Shown: positions 11,041-20,915 of the stretch, piece after piece
Layout: every line of letters starts with the position of its first letter
Position numbering within the stretch: position 1 is the stretch's first letter
Source of the DNA: Stenopsyche tienmushanensis
Lineage: Eukaryota > Arthropoda > Insecta > Trichoptera > Stenopsychidae
Direction: 5' to 3'
Assembly: GCA_008973525.1 (NCBI GenBank)
Contig: WACJ01000117.1
Location: forward strand, 186,001-250,000
DNA length: 64,000 nucleotides
Program-made: the position numbers and the translations under genes
Notes under the pieces: generated by a model
Seen by the model: the letters and a program-made list of their open reading frames with translations, nothing else
Databases searched by the model: none
What the model was told of the DNA's origin: nothing

Positions 11041-11600
11041 ATATCTAAGACCCACCCTCACGGAGAAGAACTAGATGTATAATGAAATAACCTCCAGGAT
11101 CCAATACGGTAATCGGTGCTACCATGCCTCTATAGGGAACTGACCAGCTCGATCTATGCCATCTCTGGGCATGAATACAATGAATGCCCAACCAAAGGCC
11201 AACAGGTCTGTGCAACCTGCCACAGGCACCAGCTGCCAGACGGGCATGCGACTGGAGCAAAGGAGTATCCCGCCTACGCGGCTACTCTCCGAGACGAGAC
11301 CTCGGGTTCTAAAACCATGAGGACCAATCGCGAGATGATGGACATGTACGGTGAGGCATCAATGATGACGACACACCGAATCCCCCTGAGCCGTCTTAGA
11401 TTTCCAACCGAATGTTAGCTGACACAATGGGAGACATCAACTACGCTGGGCTAACCAAATTGTAAAAGACGCCACACGTCTAGGCCTGGGTAATTGGAGG
11501 GAGGAACCCAGGACAGGCGAAAATAGCAACAAGCATTGTCGGTGGCCGGGGATCTCCCATAGGGCTATAAGGGCCACCATAAGTAAAAAAAGAAAACGAC
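11041..11600 (+). pseudogene. Chimeric LINE: family A RT end interrupted by a Gag zinc-knuckle piece
   Basis: Bases 11055-11127 match the family A pol segment at 44085-44155 (CTCACGGAGAAGAA...GGTAATCGGTGCTACCATG). At 11128 the sequence switches to Gag-like coding (SGHEYNECPTKGQQVCATC, then GHATGAKEYPAYAATL), which resembles the family B Gag at 2275-2460. Near 11284 it switches back to family A (RDETSGSKTMRTNREMMDMY) and runs to the family A 3' end at about 11590 (GCCACCATAAGTAAAAAAAG). About 170 bp of family A is missing at the join. So a Gag fragment of one LINE replaces part of the pol of another. Confidence 0.6.
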
Positions 11601-11784
11601 GTCAAGATTATCCTTCGTCAAGGAACACTTAGTGTTTCAGAAGTTCATGTAAACTTGTTCATGTAACATGTTAAAATATATTGATCTCTCTCGACCAAGA
11701 TCAAGAACTCCAACGAATAGAGTGAGCTTGTTGTGAAAATCATAAAATCGTATAGAATGAGCGGTCTGCTATTGAAGAACTATT

Positions 11785-12085
11785 GCCTACCATTTCAGGA
11801 CGAACATCAACGTCTACATGTAACATCGATATGGTAATCCTTCGTCAAAGAATCCTTCAAAATATTTAAGCAACTGTCGGAAGACCTGTCGGAAGACCTG
11901 TCGGAAGACCTCAGCTATGCTGAGCTGATCAGGTTAAAAAAGACGCCACACGTCTGGGCCTGATCAAATATAGGGAGGCTCAGGACAGGAGGCTCAGGAC
12001 AGACGAAAATGGCGAAACGCGTTGTCGGTGGTCGGGGCTCTCTTATAGAGCTGAAGGAGTCACCCAAAGTAAGTAAGTATAACTT
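11785..12085 (+). pseudogene. Family A (RTE-like) 5'-3' fusion remnant with tandem 12-mers
   Basis: Starts with the endonuclease-start piece seen at 9553 (ATTTCAGGACGAACATCAAC near 11793), then jumps to the 3' end of family A (GCTGATCAGGTTAAAAAAGA near 11924; compare 44541 on), ending with the AAAGTAAGTAAGTA tail at 12066-12079. All of RT is deleted. GTCGGAAGACCT stands three times in tandem (11876-11911) where the full copy has it once, and AGGCTCAGGACAG is doubled near 11975-12003. The GTAA-type tail instead of poly(A) is in keeping with RTE-like elements. Confidence 0.6.
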
Positions 12086-12540
12086 TTATAAATGTGTATA
12101 ATTATTTCAAAAACCAACTTTGGCACAAATGTTAAATTTAAAGGATTTAATTCACAGTATGCTATAATTGCCACAATAAGTACAGCAACTATTACGCTTG
12201 CAAAAACGAGACATCTGAAGACATTTTACATAAATAAAAGAATATCAATCATGCCATTCTGTATATTGAGTCGCCAATATTTTCAAATGTATGACAAAAT
12301 GAATGTAAAACTAAATTCGTCAATTTTAAATTTCAAGTTAAAGGACTTTATATTTCCTATATTCCCCTGTTGACATTAAAATATAATTTTGCAATTAGGA
12401 TAAAGATATTAATCTTAGACATTGATTTGTTAACGTAAAAATATTAAATTTACCTTAAATTAGATAAATGACGTTGAAAAAAATGCATTTTAAAAAGCAT
12501 TTATGAAAACATCGCCTGCTAAAACTTCCTATAAAATCTT
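12086..12540. other. AT-rich spacer, no gene seen
   Basis: A 93-codon frame at 12092-12373 has no recognisable motif; its composition follows the AT-rich background. Confidence 0.4.
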
Positions 12541-12915
12541 GTCTACGCTGAGATAGACAGGTAGACATAGATGCCACACATCTGGGTTTGGGCAATTAGA
12601 GGGAGGCTCAGGAATGGCGACAGGCATTGTCGCTGGACAAGGCTCTTGTATGGGATAGGATATAGGTTCAGGATTTCCCCTTCCTCAGAGTGCCCATGCG
12701 GAGATCCGTTCATGGACGCAGACAGTGGAAATGTCCAGGCACGGCGTCCGATCGCGAGACGCTATTTCGTTGTGTCAGCGGTCCAGAGTTTGGACCGGTT
12801 GGACATGGAAACCTAGTGGCCACTCCCACCAATTTTAGGGCGTTTAGGGCTTTCTGCCATAAATTTGGAAAAAAAACATTCCCAGGGCCTTCTACGACTT
12901 CGATAAGGTCATAGA
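12541..12915 (+). pseudogene. Chimeric LINE: family A 3' end joined to family B C-terminus
   Basis: Bases 12545-12650 are a degraded family A 3' end (CTACGCTGAG, then GCCACACATCTGGG, then GGCATTGTCGCTGG). At about 12655 the sequence becomes family B: YRFRISPSSECPCGDPFMDA in one frame, shifting to ...ASDRETLFRCVSGPEFGPVG and HGNLVATPTNFRAFRAF in the next, the standard family B C-terminus with a frameshift. This is one of several direct A/B joins in the window. Confidence 0.65.
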
Positions 12916-12922
12916 GGAAACA

Positions 12923-12938
12923 CCCCCCCCCCCCCCCC
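12923..12938. repeat. C16 homopolymer
   Basis: Sixteen consecutive C, followed by GGCGGCC. It separates the family B 3' end from the next R1-like fragment. Length may be unreliable in any assembly. Confidence 0.9.
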
Positions 12939-13316
12939 GGCGGCCAATAAGCTTAGGGGGCTTGCACCCTGCCGGGGTCGCAAGTGGATCTAATGCCCGA
13001 TTACTAGGAAAATTGCTGCATCCTTTTGAGAATTGGTGAACTATCTGGTGGAAGTTCTCCTTTTGCAGGATAATGCTCGGAAAAAACAAAGAGGGCGCAT
13101 TGTCCCATCACGAGAGGCTAACACCAGGCTGTCGGCGAGGGTAAATCGCCTATTCCCGATCACGAAGAAATCTTGGTGGTTTTCGCAGCCCTAGGCAGCT
13201 GTGAGACCCCAGGGATCGATACGATTGACGGAGAGATGTTAAACTGCGCTTTTCAGGTAGCGGAAACAATCCTCATGAATTTATACCAGCGTTGCGTCAA
13301 GGTAAATGGTGCTTGA
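12939..13316 (+). pseudogene. R1-like LINE fragment with the N-terminal RT block
   Basis: The frame 13158-13316 reads EILVVFAALGSCETPGID, TIDGEMLNCAFQVAETIL and NLYQRC. This matches the conserved block before RT motif A in R1-clade polymerases (KAPGxDGIxGEI...A...LxxLYxxCL). The bases before it (12939-13150) are GC-richer than the spacer and probably the same element, but I cannot name their domain. Most likely family B. Confidence 0.55.
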
Positions 13317-13595
13317 TTGCTGGAAAGTAGGCCTGGAAAATATTATGTCAAAACCAAAAGCCAACCGCATGGCGCATGACCCTAAGTACCAACCGGCTGA
13401 TTGTCTTCTTCCTGTTATGTATTCTCCACTCCAGGATATTATTTTTTATTTTCTAATTTTAGTGCAGACATCAAATATTAATTATTCATTACGATAAATC
13501 TGTATTCGACACCAAAAGGCAAATAAATTCGTAATTATCAATTTAAGCATTTCTAAATCTAAATCAGAACTTCACTGCCAATTGACAAACACCAA
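13317..13595. other. Short spacer
   Basis: AT-rich from about 13440; no feature seen. Confidence 0.3.
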
Positions 13596-13599
13596 GCAC

Positions 13600-15012
13600 T
13601 ACTTTTAAGCACAACAATATCCTCAAATGCACATGGTTGTCTGCCGACGGGGTTACCCGTAATAAGATTGACCATGTGTTGGTGGATAAAAGGCATAGAA
13701 GTGGTGTGGCGGATGTCAGAACGATGCGTGGGGCGGATTGTGACTCTGACCATTGTCTTATAAAAGCTAAATATTCCTTTAGCGTTAACTTCAGTAATTT
13801 GAAACGCCCAAAAAAAGATGGGACGTTGACGCTCTAAAGGATCGTCAGGTGCGCATGAGCTTTGAAAAACACGTGTCGGAGGCTTTAGAGACGGGGGTTT
13901 CATGTGAGAGCAGACTAAGGCCAGACGAGCTGTCAGATCGGCGAAGCGACGATTTCTACTTCGCCAGATGGACGAACTAGAAGAGTCACGAATGAGCGAT
14001 AATAGAAATTTCTATAAAAAAAATTAAAAATATATGCCGTGGTGACTCGACTGGTTCGAACATGGTGAGGGACGAGAGCGGAGCTTTGCTGGTCGGGGTA
14101 CAAGATGTTCTCGGGTGCTGGAGGAGATATTTCAAAAGCCTCCTCGGCGGCGCGCCGGTGGACCCGGAGGAGCAACCTGAGGCTTTAATAAATAATATTG
14201 AAACCACTCCTCCGACTCTGACTGAGTTTGAGACCTACGTGTATGGTCTCCGGGGAAGGGAGGGCCAGCGGGGTGGATGGCGTCCCGGCGGAGTTCTTGA
14301 AATGGAGAGGACGCCCTCTACTCGAGAGGTTATATGGGCTCGTGATGTCAATATAGCAGAGCGAGGTCATGCCTTCTGAGTGGAGGACTGCAGTAATATG
14401 CCCCATCCATAAGAAGAGGAATAGGCTTCTGTGCTCCAACTATCCCTTTGAATATTGGCTATAAGTTATTTGCAAGGGCTCTGATCGGTCGGCTGTCTCC
14501 TATCGTGGACGGACTTCTCGGGGAGTATCAATGCGGTTTCAAACCGGGCAAATCCACTGTGGACCAATTATTTAGTGTGCGATTATTCTCTGAAAAAATG
14601 TGGGAATACGGTGTTGATTTCCACCACGTATTTATTGACTTTTGCAAGGCCTACGACAGCGTCAACCGGGAAAAGCTTTGGAGGACCATGTTGGAGATGG
14701 GAATCCCAGGTAAGCTGGTGAGGCTGTCGAAGATGTGTGGGTCCGGTTCTGTCAGTATAGTTCGCTCCAACGGTGCCCTGTCCCGAACCTTTCGAGGTAA
14801 CGACGGGAGTTAGACAGGGGGATGTCCCTCTCCCCATTACTTTTTAATATTGCGTTGGAGGCAATTATGATGGAGACTGGCAGATCGGGACGCGCAGATC
14901 CATGGAATGATAATGTAATGCATTTGGCCTTTGCTGACGACATCGACGTCGTGGCTAAATCGAGATCGGAAGCTTTGGCGGCGGGAACAACTACAACTTA
15001 CAATCTCCCCTA
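13600..15012 (+). pseudogene. Family A (RTE-like LINE): endonuclease C-terminus to RT, disabled
   Basis: Segments in order across shifting frames: endonuclease end NKIDHVLVDKRHRSGVADVR and GADCDSDHCLIKAKYSF (13660-13780), with the SDH block that carries the catalytic His; a linker (VRDESGALLVGVQDVLGCWR, 14062 on); the pre-RT block SGVDGVPAEFLKWRGRP and MPSEWRTAVICPIHKK in broken frame (14260-14420); RT in the frame 14448-14813 with GEYQCGFKPGKSTVDQLFS, motif A FIDFCKAYDSVNREKLW (residues 62-78) and, after a frameshift, SLSPLLFNIALEAI and motif C FADD near 14931. At least three frameshifts kill it. The copy nested at 42564-44634 is the same family. It runs directly into a family C tail. Confidence 0.75.
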
Positions 15013-15349
15013 GCAGCATGATCCCTACGATGCTGACCAACACCAGGGCATGAAATGCGTGGTGCGGATACGCATCGAGTGTCATGACACAGAAAGAGGA
15101 TGCCGAGCGACTAAGAAGACGTAGGCCTCCGGCGACGTCCTCCTCCTAACCCTGAAGAGCAGGACACCCAATACAAGGAGATGCACGCTGAATAGTGTGC
15201 ATACATAGAACGGGCGTCACTACCAGGTAATACTTAACGGTAGCCGGGGTGACAGCAGAGATCTGTCCTCTTTAAAAAATATACCGGAGGGACAGAGGAG
15301 GCCAGAGGGAGAGGTTTAGTGGGTAAAAATCTCCACACTACCCGCAAGG
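15008..15349 (+). pseudogene. Family C (R1-like LINE) 3' end and UTR
   Basis: Bases 15008-15140 match 43463-43575 of the family C insertion (CATGATCCCTACGATGCTGA; GGTGCGGATACGCA; then Arg/Glu-rich codons at the very C-terminus). The following 200 bp look like an R1-type 3' UTR (GGTTTAGTGGGTAAAAATCT near 15314). The join to family A just before it is abrupt and lacks a visible target duplication. Confidence 0.55.
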
Positions 15350-15775
15350 GTGTCTTGTGCTTGCCGTTGCAAAAAAGATGTTGCTGGCGCTTTTGACAGT
15401 CCATGGTGGGATATGATCGCGTTCATGGGCGCAGATCATATTTTGTGGACATGTTCAGGCATAGCGTCCGATTACGAGGCGCTCTTGCAATATGTCAGTG
15501 GTCCGAAATTCGGACCGGTTGTATACGAATACCTTGTGGCTACTCCTTCCAAATTCAGGGTATTTTGTAGTAGTTACGGAGGGAAATACTAGCTAGCTTT
15601 AAATGAATTAATTCTTTAGCTAGATCCCCCCGCGCTCAGGGCGCATGTGATCTTTCTATTGGCGAATATCTTTAATTAGCTTTAAGTTGTTTATTGTATT
15701 TTTCTATTTTATGTTAACAGCTGTTGATATTCCAAATAAAATAAAATAAAAATAAAAAATAAAAATAAGTTGAGA
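15350..15775 (+). pseudogene. Family B (R1-like LINE) internal-deletion copy
   Basis: The frame 15350-15592 begins KDVAGAFDSPWWDMIAF, which is R1-type RT motif A with both Asp residues present, and continues in the same frame into GADHILWTCSGIASDYEALL, the C-terminal zinc-binding region. Several hundred codons that normally separate them are missing, yet the reading frame is preserved to PVVYEYLVATPSKFRVF. After the stop at 15592 comes a UTR ending in an (AAATA)n tail (15736-15770). Confidence 0.65.
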
Positions 15776-17935
15776 AAGAGTGAGTTCTTGTGGACATGGT
15801 TTTATTAACTTTCAGTTTTACACCATTACGTGCACTTTCTTTGAGAGCATGATCCTGATTAGCGGGTCCAATATACTGTCAGATCAGAGAAGAGTCATGT
15901 CAGTAATGAAAAGTACTGATGGTGCAATGGAAAACACAAAATATCCTACAGGGTTGGAACATGGATTGCTTCTTTCGACGGTCAATGCAGAAAAAAGGAA
16001 AATAACTCCAAACCATATGAGTAATCGATATAAATTACCTCTAATCGATAAGAATTTTCAATCCATTACACGTTTCAACATTTTAATTTAATTTTTTCAT
16101 GTATGTTTTATACTTTTTTATAATTTATTACATCGTTTATTAGCAACTAAGCAAAATTCCATACTATATCCATGGCGAAACAGAGCATTGGATTAAAACT
16201 TTTCAAATTAGATGGAAATGGAATAATTAATACGCAAATGAGTTTTTGCACTTGTAGGTGTTCAGTTTTTGCGCTAAAATTGAGCGAATTTGTCGAGAGG
16301 GGGGGGGGTTAAATACTAGTTATTTTGAATGCGATATTTTTGCTGTAAAAAAATAATTTTGATACCTCGATGAAAAAAGCTTCCATGTTTACATAAGTGT
16401 ATGCCTTTCCCTTATCGTCGGTGGGATCGTAATTCCAGGTTTGCTTTTCACAGAAGCCGCTTTCAGTCACTATTTTAAAACATGACTACATTTTTACACT
16501 GTTTTGATTAAAGCCAAATGACGACATCAAATGTCGACAGAATAATAAAAGGAACAGGTGCTTTTGGTATGATACCATTGGGTTCGGCAAGGTGATGCTG
16601 GAAGGGTTGCCTTGCGGACCATCAAAGCCAGATATGCTCGAATTAAATAGAGCATGGCAGTTTTATTTCATCTTACATATAACGATAATGTTAAATTTAA
16701 AAACAAAATATTCATATAAATCTGCTTTGTAGATTGAATTTAAAATGGTTCAGGCTGAGCAATAATCGGTTTGATATTTTTTCAAATATAATCGCTTATT
16801 TTAAACTATTGTTTGAACCAACAGGTCTTCAGAACTTGAGCAAAATACCTCAAACCTTAAAAATTAGTACGAATTAATCGATCTGTCGAGTTTGTACCAG
16901 ATTGATACCCTGGATCTGACACCATGGTAAAGTGTAAGCTGGGTTGCTAATGATTCACTATGCCTTTGTTAACAAATTATATAAATTAAATTTGGTTGGG
17001 CTTGTTGTTTTATAAGGAAATCAGTTGAACGTATATAATTATATTTCCTCCGTGTATCGACATTAAAGTTGTAAGTTGATGCTGAAAACTTCACAGGTTA
17101 CAACTCAAATAAGTTAGCTTTGTACTTGTGGGAAAAGTTTAGATCTCTCAAAATTCGGCCTAAGCAAATAAAGCTCAACTAAGAACGGCATTATGTATAC
17201 ACTCGATAAATGTTAATCGAGAGAAGTTCGAAAGATTCCCTAGGTGTATTTCCATTGTCGAAAGGTCGGTTGCTAAGGATGTCCATGGGGATGAATTTGC
17301 TCACACTGTCTTTGAATACCTCCATCCGCAACGTAATTTAGTTGAGATGTCTCCGACGTGGACCCCACAGGTTTCAAGCGTGGAGATCGATTCAAGTTTC
17401 CATTCGATTTGCTTAAAATTCATGTCTCAGATTGATAGAATAGGGCGCTGGAGAATAAGAGAAATCCACTCACGAGATAAAACTCGTCCTTTGTTCACGT
17501 CCTTCGATACAAAGGTTCGATTCAATCTGATTAAAACGAGTTAAATGATTAAGATCCGATGTAAAAATATAATTAAATTGCAAAAATATCTGGGAATACA
17601 AACGTATTGATTTTTTCAAATGAAATTCCGATGAATTATTTCCATGGAAATAAAAATGCATTACAGTCAATGATGCTTCACTTTAACAAACGCTTTATAG
17701 CATTCTAAGAAACCTACTTTTATTGCCAACAAATTTGAATTTTTGATATAAACATGCTGTTAATATACATTCATAATCATTCACGAATTTATCACATCCC
17801 TGCAAGAAAATACAGTTGGAAGGATTAGGCTAAATTAATCTAAATCCTGCACATCCTCGGAAAATTACCAAAGGATTTTCTGTATGAATATCACTTCAAG
17901 TTACGTGGATAGTAGAGCTTCGGATTATTTTATCT
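15776..17935. other. Spacer, no gene seen
   Basis: The frame 15780-16091 (103 codons) and 17347-17544 (65 codons) have no recognisable motif. A G10 run stands at 16299-16308. The region is AT-rich and otherwise blank. Confidence 0.4.
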
Positions 17936-17984
17936 TTGGCGATGTAGCACACAAAGCCCTAGCGAAAGCTTATTAGGGTTAATA

Positions 17985-18365
17985 TTTAGGCCCCCCTAAT
18001 TATCTTCTTAATTCTTATATTATTATTATTCTTTAATTTTTTAATTGCTAATGTTTTATTTTTTTTTATTATTATATATATATATTTATGCATATTTTTT
18101 ATTTTGTTTTTCTAAAAATTTGATTATTCTTTTATTTATCGTTATTAATTTTTATTTTTTATGATTAATTTCATTTATATTTATTTTATATTTTTTATTA
18201 TTTTTATTATATTTATATGTATTTTATTTTATTTTTTTTATCTTTATTTTATTTTATATTTATCTTTTTATTTTTACATTATTTTTTTTTTTACATTGTA
18301 TTTCATTTCACTTGTTTTTATGTAATATGGCGTAAGCTGTGAATAAATTTCTAAATAAAAATAAT
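17985..18365 (+). repeat. Very AT-rich retroelement 3' tail
   Basis: A T/A-only tract ends with TAATATGGCGTAAGCTGTGA near 18327, then ATAAATTTCTAAATAAAAAT and (AATAAT)n. The same ending (TAATATGGCGTAAGCTGTTT then A-run) closes 46000-46235 next to the Penelope-like relic, and an earlier shared stretch (CTAAAAATTTGATT) precedes both. I read it as the 3' UTR and tail of one retroelement family; the parent element is not certain. Confidence 0.5.
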
Positions 18366-19389
18366 AATAAATAATAAATTACCATACCAACGATGCATTT
18401 TATCGACAAAGACATTTTATTCATCAACTTTAAGTCGTTTAAGAAAACTTGTCTGCGATCCCATTCGATTCTCCATTCAAAATCCATGAAGATTTTCAGA
18501 CATGTTTGTATGTATCTTACAACGAGCCGTTATGTACAGAACTTGCCAGACGCTTTTAACTTACTAAGCAATATATTCAGCATCGATATATTCTTAGATA
18601 AAAGCTCCGAGATAATCTAAATTATATGTTCATATCGGCTTGCTTTTTTATACCTACCACACGGTTGTATACAAAAATAATATTTATCCTAGATTTGCGA
18701 AGATTCTATTAAAGCTCCGATGAAGTGAGCTTTTATCGTAAATTTTCAAATTACATTATTTTTTTAGGCATATATACGCGCGAGCTTTTATCCGAAATTT
18801 TAATATATGCTCTCTCAAGAATTATTTTTGCTTTGTCTAAAAATATCTTTAGAAAATCATATGCTCTTCAAATCATATACGAAAACAGAAATCTCCAAGC
18901 TAATAACATTTTATAAATGCCAATTATAATAGAGCTTGATGTCGTACATAAACAAATGCTTTATCGCTGTCTATAGATCGATCTTCAATTTAATTTAATA
19001 TATTCAATAAACGATCTTATAAAATATTTTTTTGTAACGTGATGCTCATGATTAATTTTTTTACACATACTTGACGTTATTAAATCGTATTTATTGGAAG
19101 ATAAATATAAAACACAATTTGGATACGAAATTTCATTAGGAGAATGGCAAAATTTTAATAATCGCTTTTGCTTTTAGCGCGCCCAAAGAACTCATAAATT
19201 CATATTTAAACATTCTCTTTATTTGACCTATATACGTAATGTTCATAAATTTTAAGCCGCTGAACATTGTTATTTTACCCTTGGATTATAATCTGTCGGA
19301 AGAAATATAATCACCAAATTATTTCGACGATTAATCAATTAAAAATAATTCTATACAAGATTAATCTTCCACTCAAATCCTTTATAATC
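18366..19389. other. AT-rich spacer, no gene seen
   Basis: Open frames at 18393-18620 and 18725-18916 lack motifs. AAAGCT/AGCTTT words cluster at 18600-18790. Confidence 0.4.
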
Positions 19390-19620
19390 CATATCCAATC
19401 GAGAGATCATGGACATGTATGGTGAAGCATCAATTACCAACTTCGTTATAATTCGCCGCCTGCATTGGACAATGTATAGTGTGCTTTGATTATTTCATCG
19501 GGTTAGCGCACGTGGACGTCATCTGGGTGAGCCAAAGTAAGAGTCTTTGATGAGCGAGCATCAACTTCCATTACGTTGCACGCAATAAAAATATTAGATA
19601 TATTTTAGACAGACGATAAG
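19390..19620 (+). pseudogene. Family A pol remnant plus shared 3' repeat
   Basis: Bases 19395-19475 match the family A block around 44365-44440 (ATCATGGACATGTATGGTGA; MYGEAS, then TRRLxW in decayed form). The flank 19498-19615 (CACGTGGACGTCATCTGGGT onward) recurs at 24813-24920 and in shorter form at 205-245. This is probably the 3' UTR of a family A subfamily. Confidence 0.55.
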
Positions 19621-20500
19621 CATTAAAACTAACAGACATCATATACAAGCAACTTTCTATGAATGATTTTATTAAAGTATATCATTAACAACATATATTA
19701 TAAAACTATCTTAAGCAAAATTATAATATTATCAAAGCTCGTTCATGCGATCTTCAAAAAAATTAAAAGGCAATTGTATATATACATCATGCTAGAACAT
19801 AATTTACTTAAAATAAATATACATTAGAGGCTGAAGCAAATCGATTGAAAGAACTTTGCATACAGATCGAATGCTTACAAAAAACACGCGACATATTCAA
19901 ATTATCCGACAACATATCCAAGAAATTGTGGGCGATAAGAATAACAATTGTGTTTTTATATCGATGTATTATCTATGGAAAAAATTTGGCGAATCAAACG
20001 AGTTGACATTGCCGTAAAAATTGACTGAATTCGGCTATCTACGATACTGAGAGATCTTATATGTCCCTCCGAACGGATGATGCTTCTCGAAAAATCGAAA
20101 CATCGTACGTAAACGCCATCGAAATTTAATGCTTCGAGAAGTATCCAGTAGATAGTGGGATGGTCAATTTGGGTTGAAACTTGCATAGTTTAAGTCTGGA
20201 GTCCCTCGGAAGTACCGTTTACGCCTCGTTACCGCCGCCGATCCGAATATATTTCAAATTCACCCCATTTAAAGCCCATGTTAAAATGACGAAGATGATT
20301 AAGCTCTATGTTATACAAGATAAAATTGAATTGAATTAGGATAGATATCACGACCCAAGAATATCCTTATATTTTCGTAGCCACTTGTTGCTCCAAATAT
20401 TGATAATCGATAAGCTTTCAATTAAACGATGTTGCAGCATCATTGATATAATTTTACATATTCGATTAACCGATATGGACGTGTGCTTGATTTGCCGATG
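19621..20500. other. AT-rich spacer, no gene seen
   Basis: A 76-codon frame on the minus strand (19956-20186) has no recognisable motif. Confidence 0.4.
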
Positions 20501-20524
20501 GAACAATCTTAATTAATCGCTGTT

Positions 20525-20915
20525 ATAATGTGATTGCATTCGTGGCGAAGCTGCAGCGCGATTATCACAGTATCGAGCTTCAGCGCCGAAGCAAGCGAAA
20601 CCCAATTTTCCTTCGGGAAATCTGAGCATAGTAGCTCTATCTGGTGTGCAGAAAGCTCTCCGGGAGCTTTAGGGGTAGAAAGCACATCCGGCACGGGGGC
20701 CGGGCCGGAGAGGACGAGCGAGCAGCTTTCACGGGGGAGGGGAGCCTTCAGCTTCCAGTAGCGGTCCGGCTGCCGAGCTGTAAGCGTCGCTGCTTCCGCG
20801 CCAAATTTTCCAACGCTGGAAAAGCTCTGAGCTTTCGCGCATAGTATTGTAGTACGTATCGCGCACGCTAGCCGTAACAAAAATAAATTTGTAGTCCGCA
20901 AAATCATAAGCAAAC
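20525..20915. other. GC-rich, CpG-containing island in AT-rich DNA
   Basis: The composition changes sharply for about 390 bp, with stretches such as CACGGGGGCCGGGCCGGAGA near 20691. A 134-codon frame is open on the minus strand (20509-20913) and shorter ones on the plus strand, but long open frames are expected in GC-rich DNA with few stop codons. The words AAAGCT and AGCTTT recur in it. No protein family is recognised. It might be a promoter or first exon of a host gene, or a transposon piece; the sequence does not decide this. Confidence 0.35.

Noticed and set aside
12923..12938. C16 run as a functional element
   Set aside because: A homopolymer between two LINE relics; slippage or sequencing error is the simplest account.
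15780..16091. 103-codon frame as a gene
   Set aside because: No motif, no neighbouring exon signals, and adjacent to a LINE tail; chance is more likely.
20509..20913. 134-codon minus-strand frame as a host protein
   Set aside because: Lies in a GC-rich patch where stop codons are rare; no motif or signal of coding was found.
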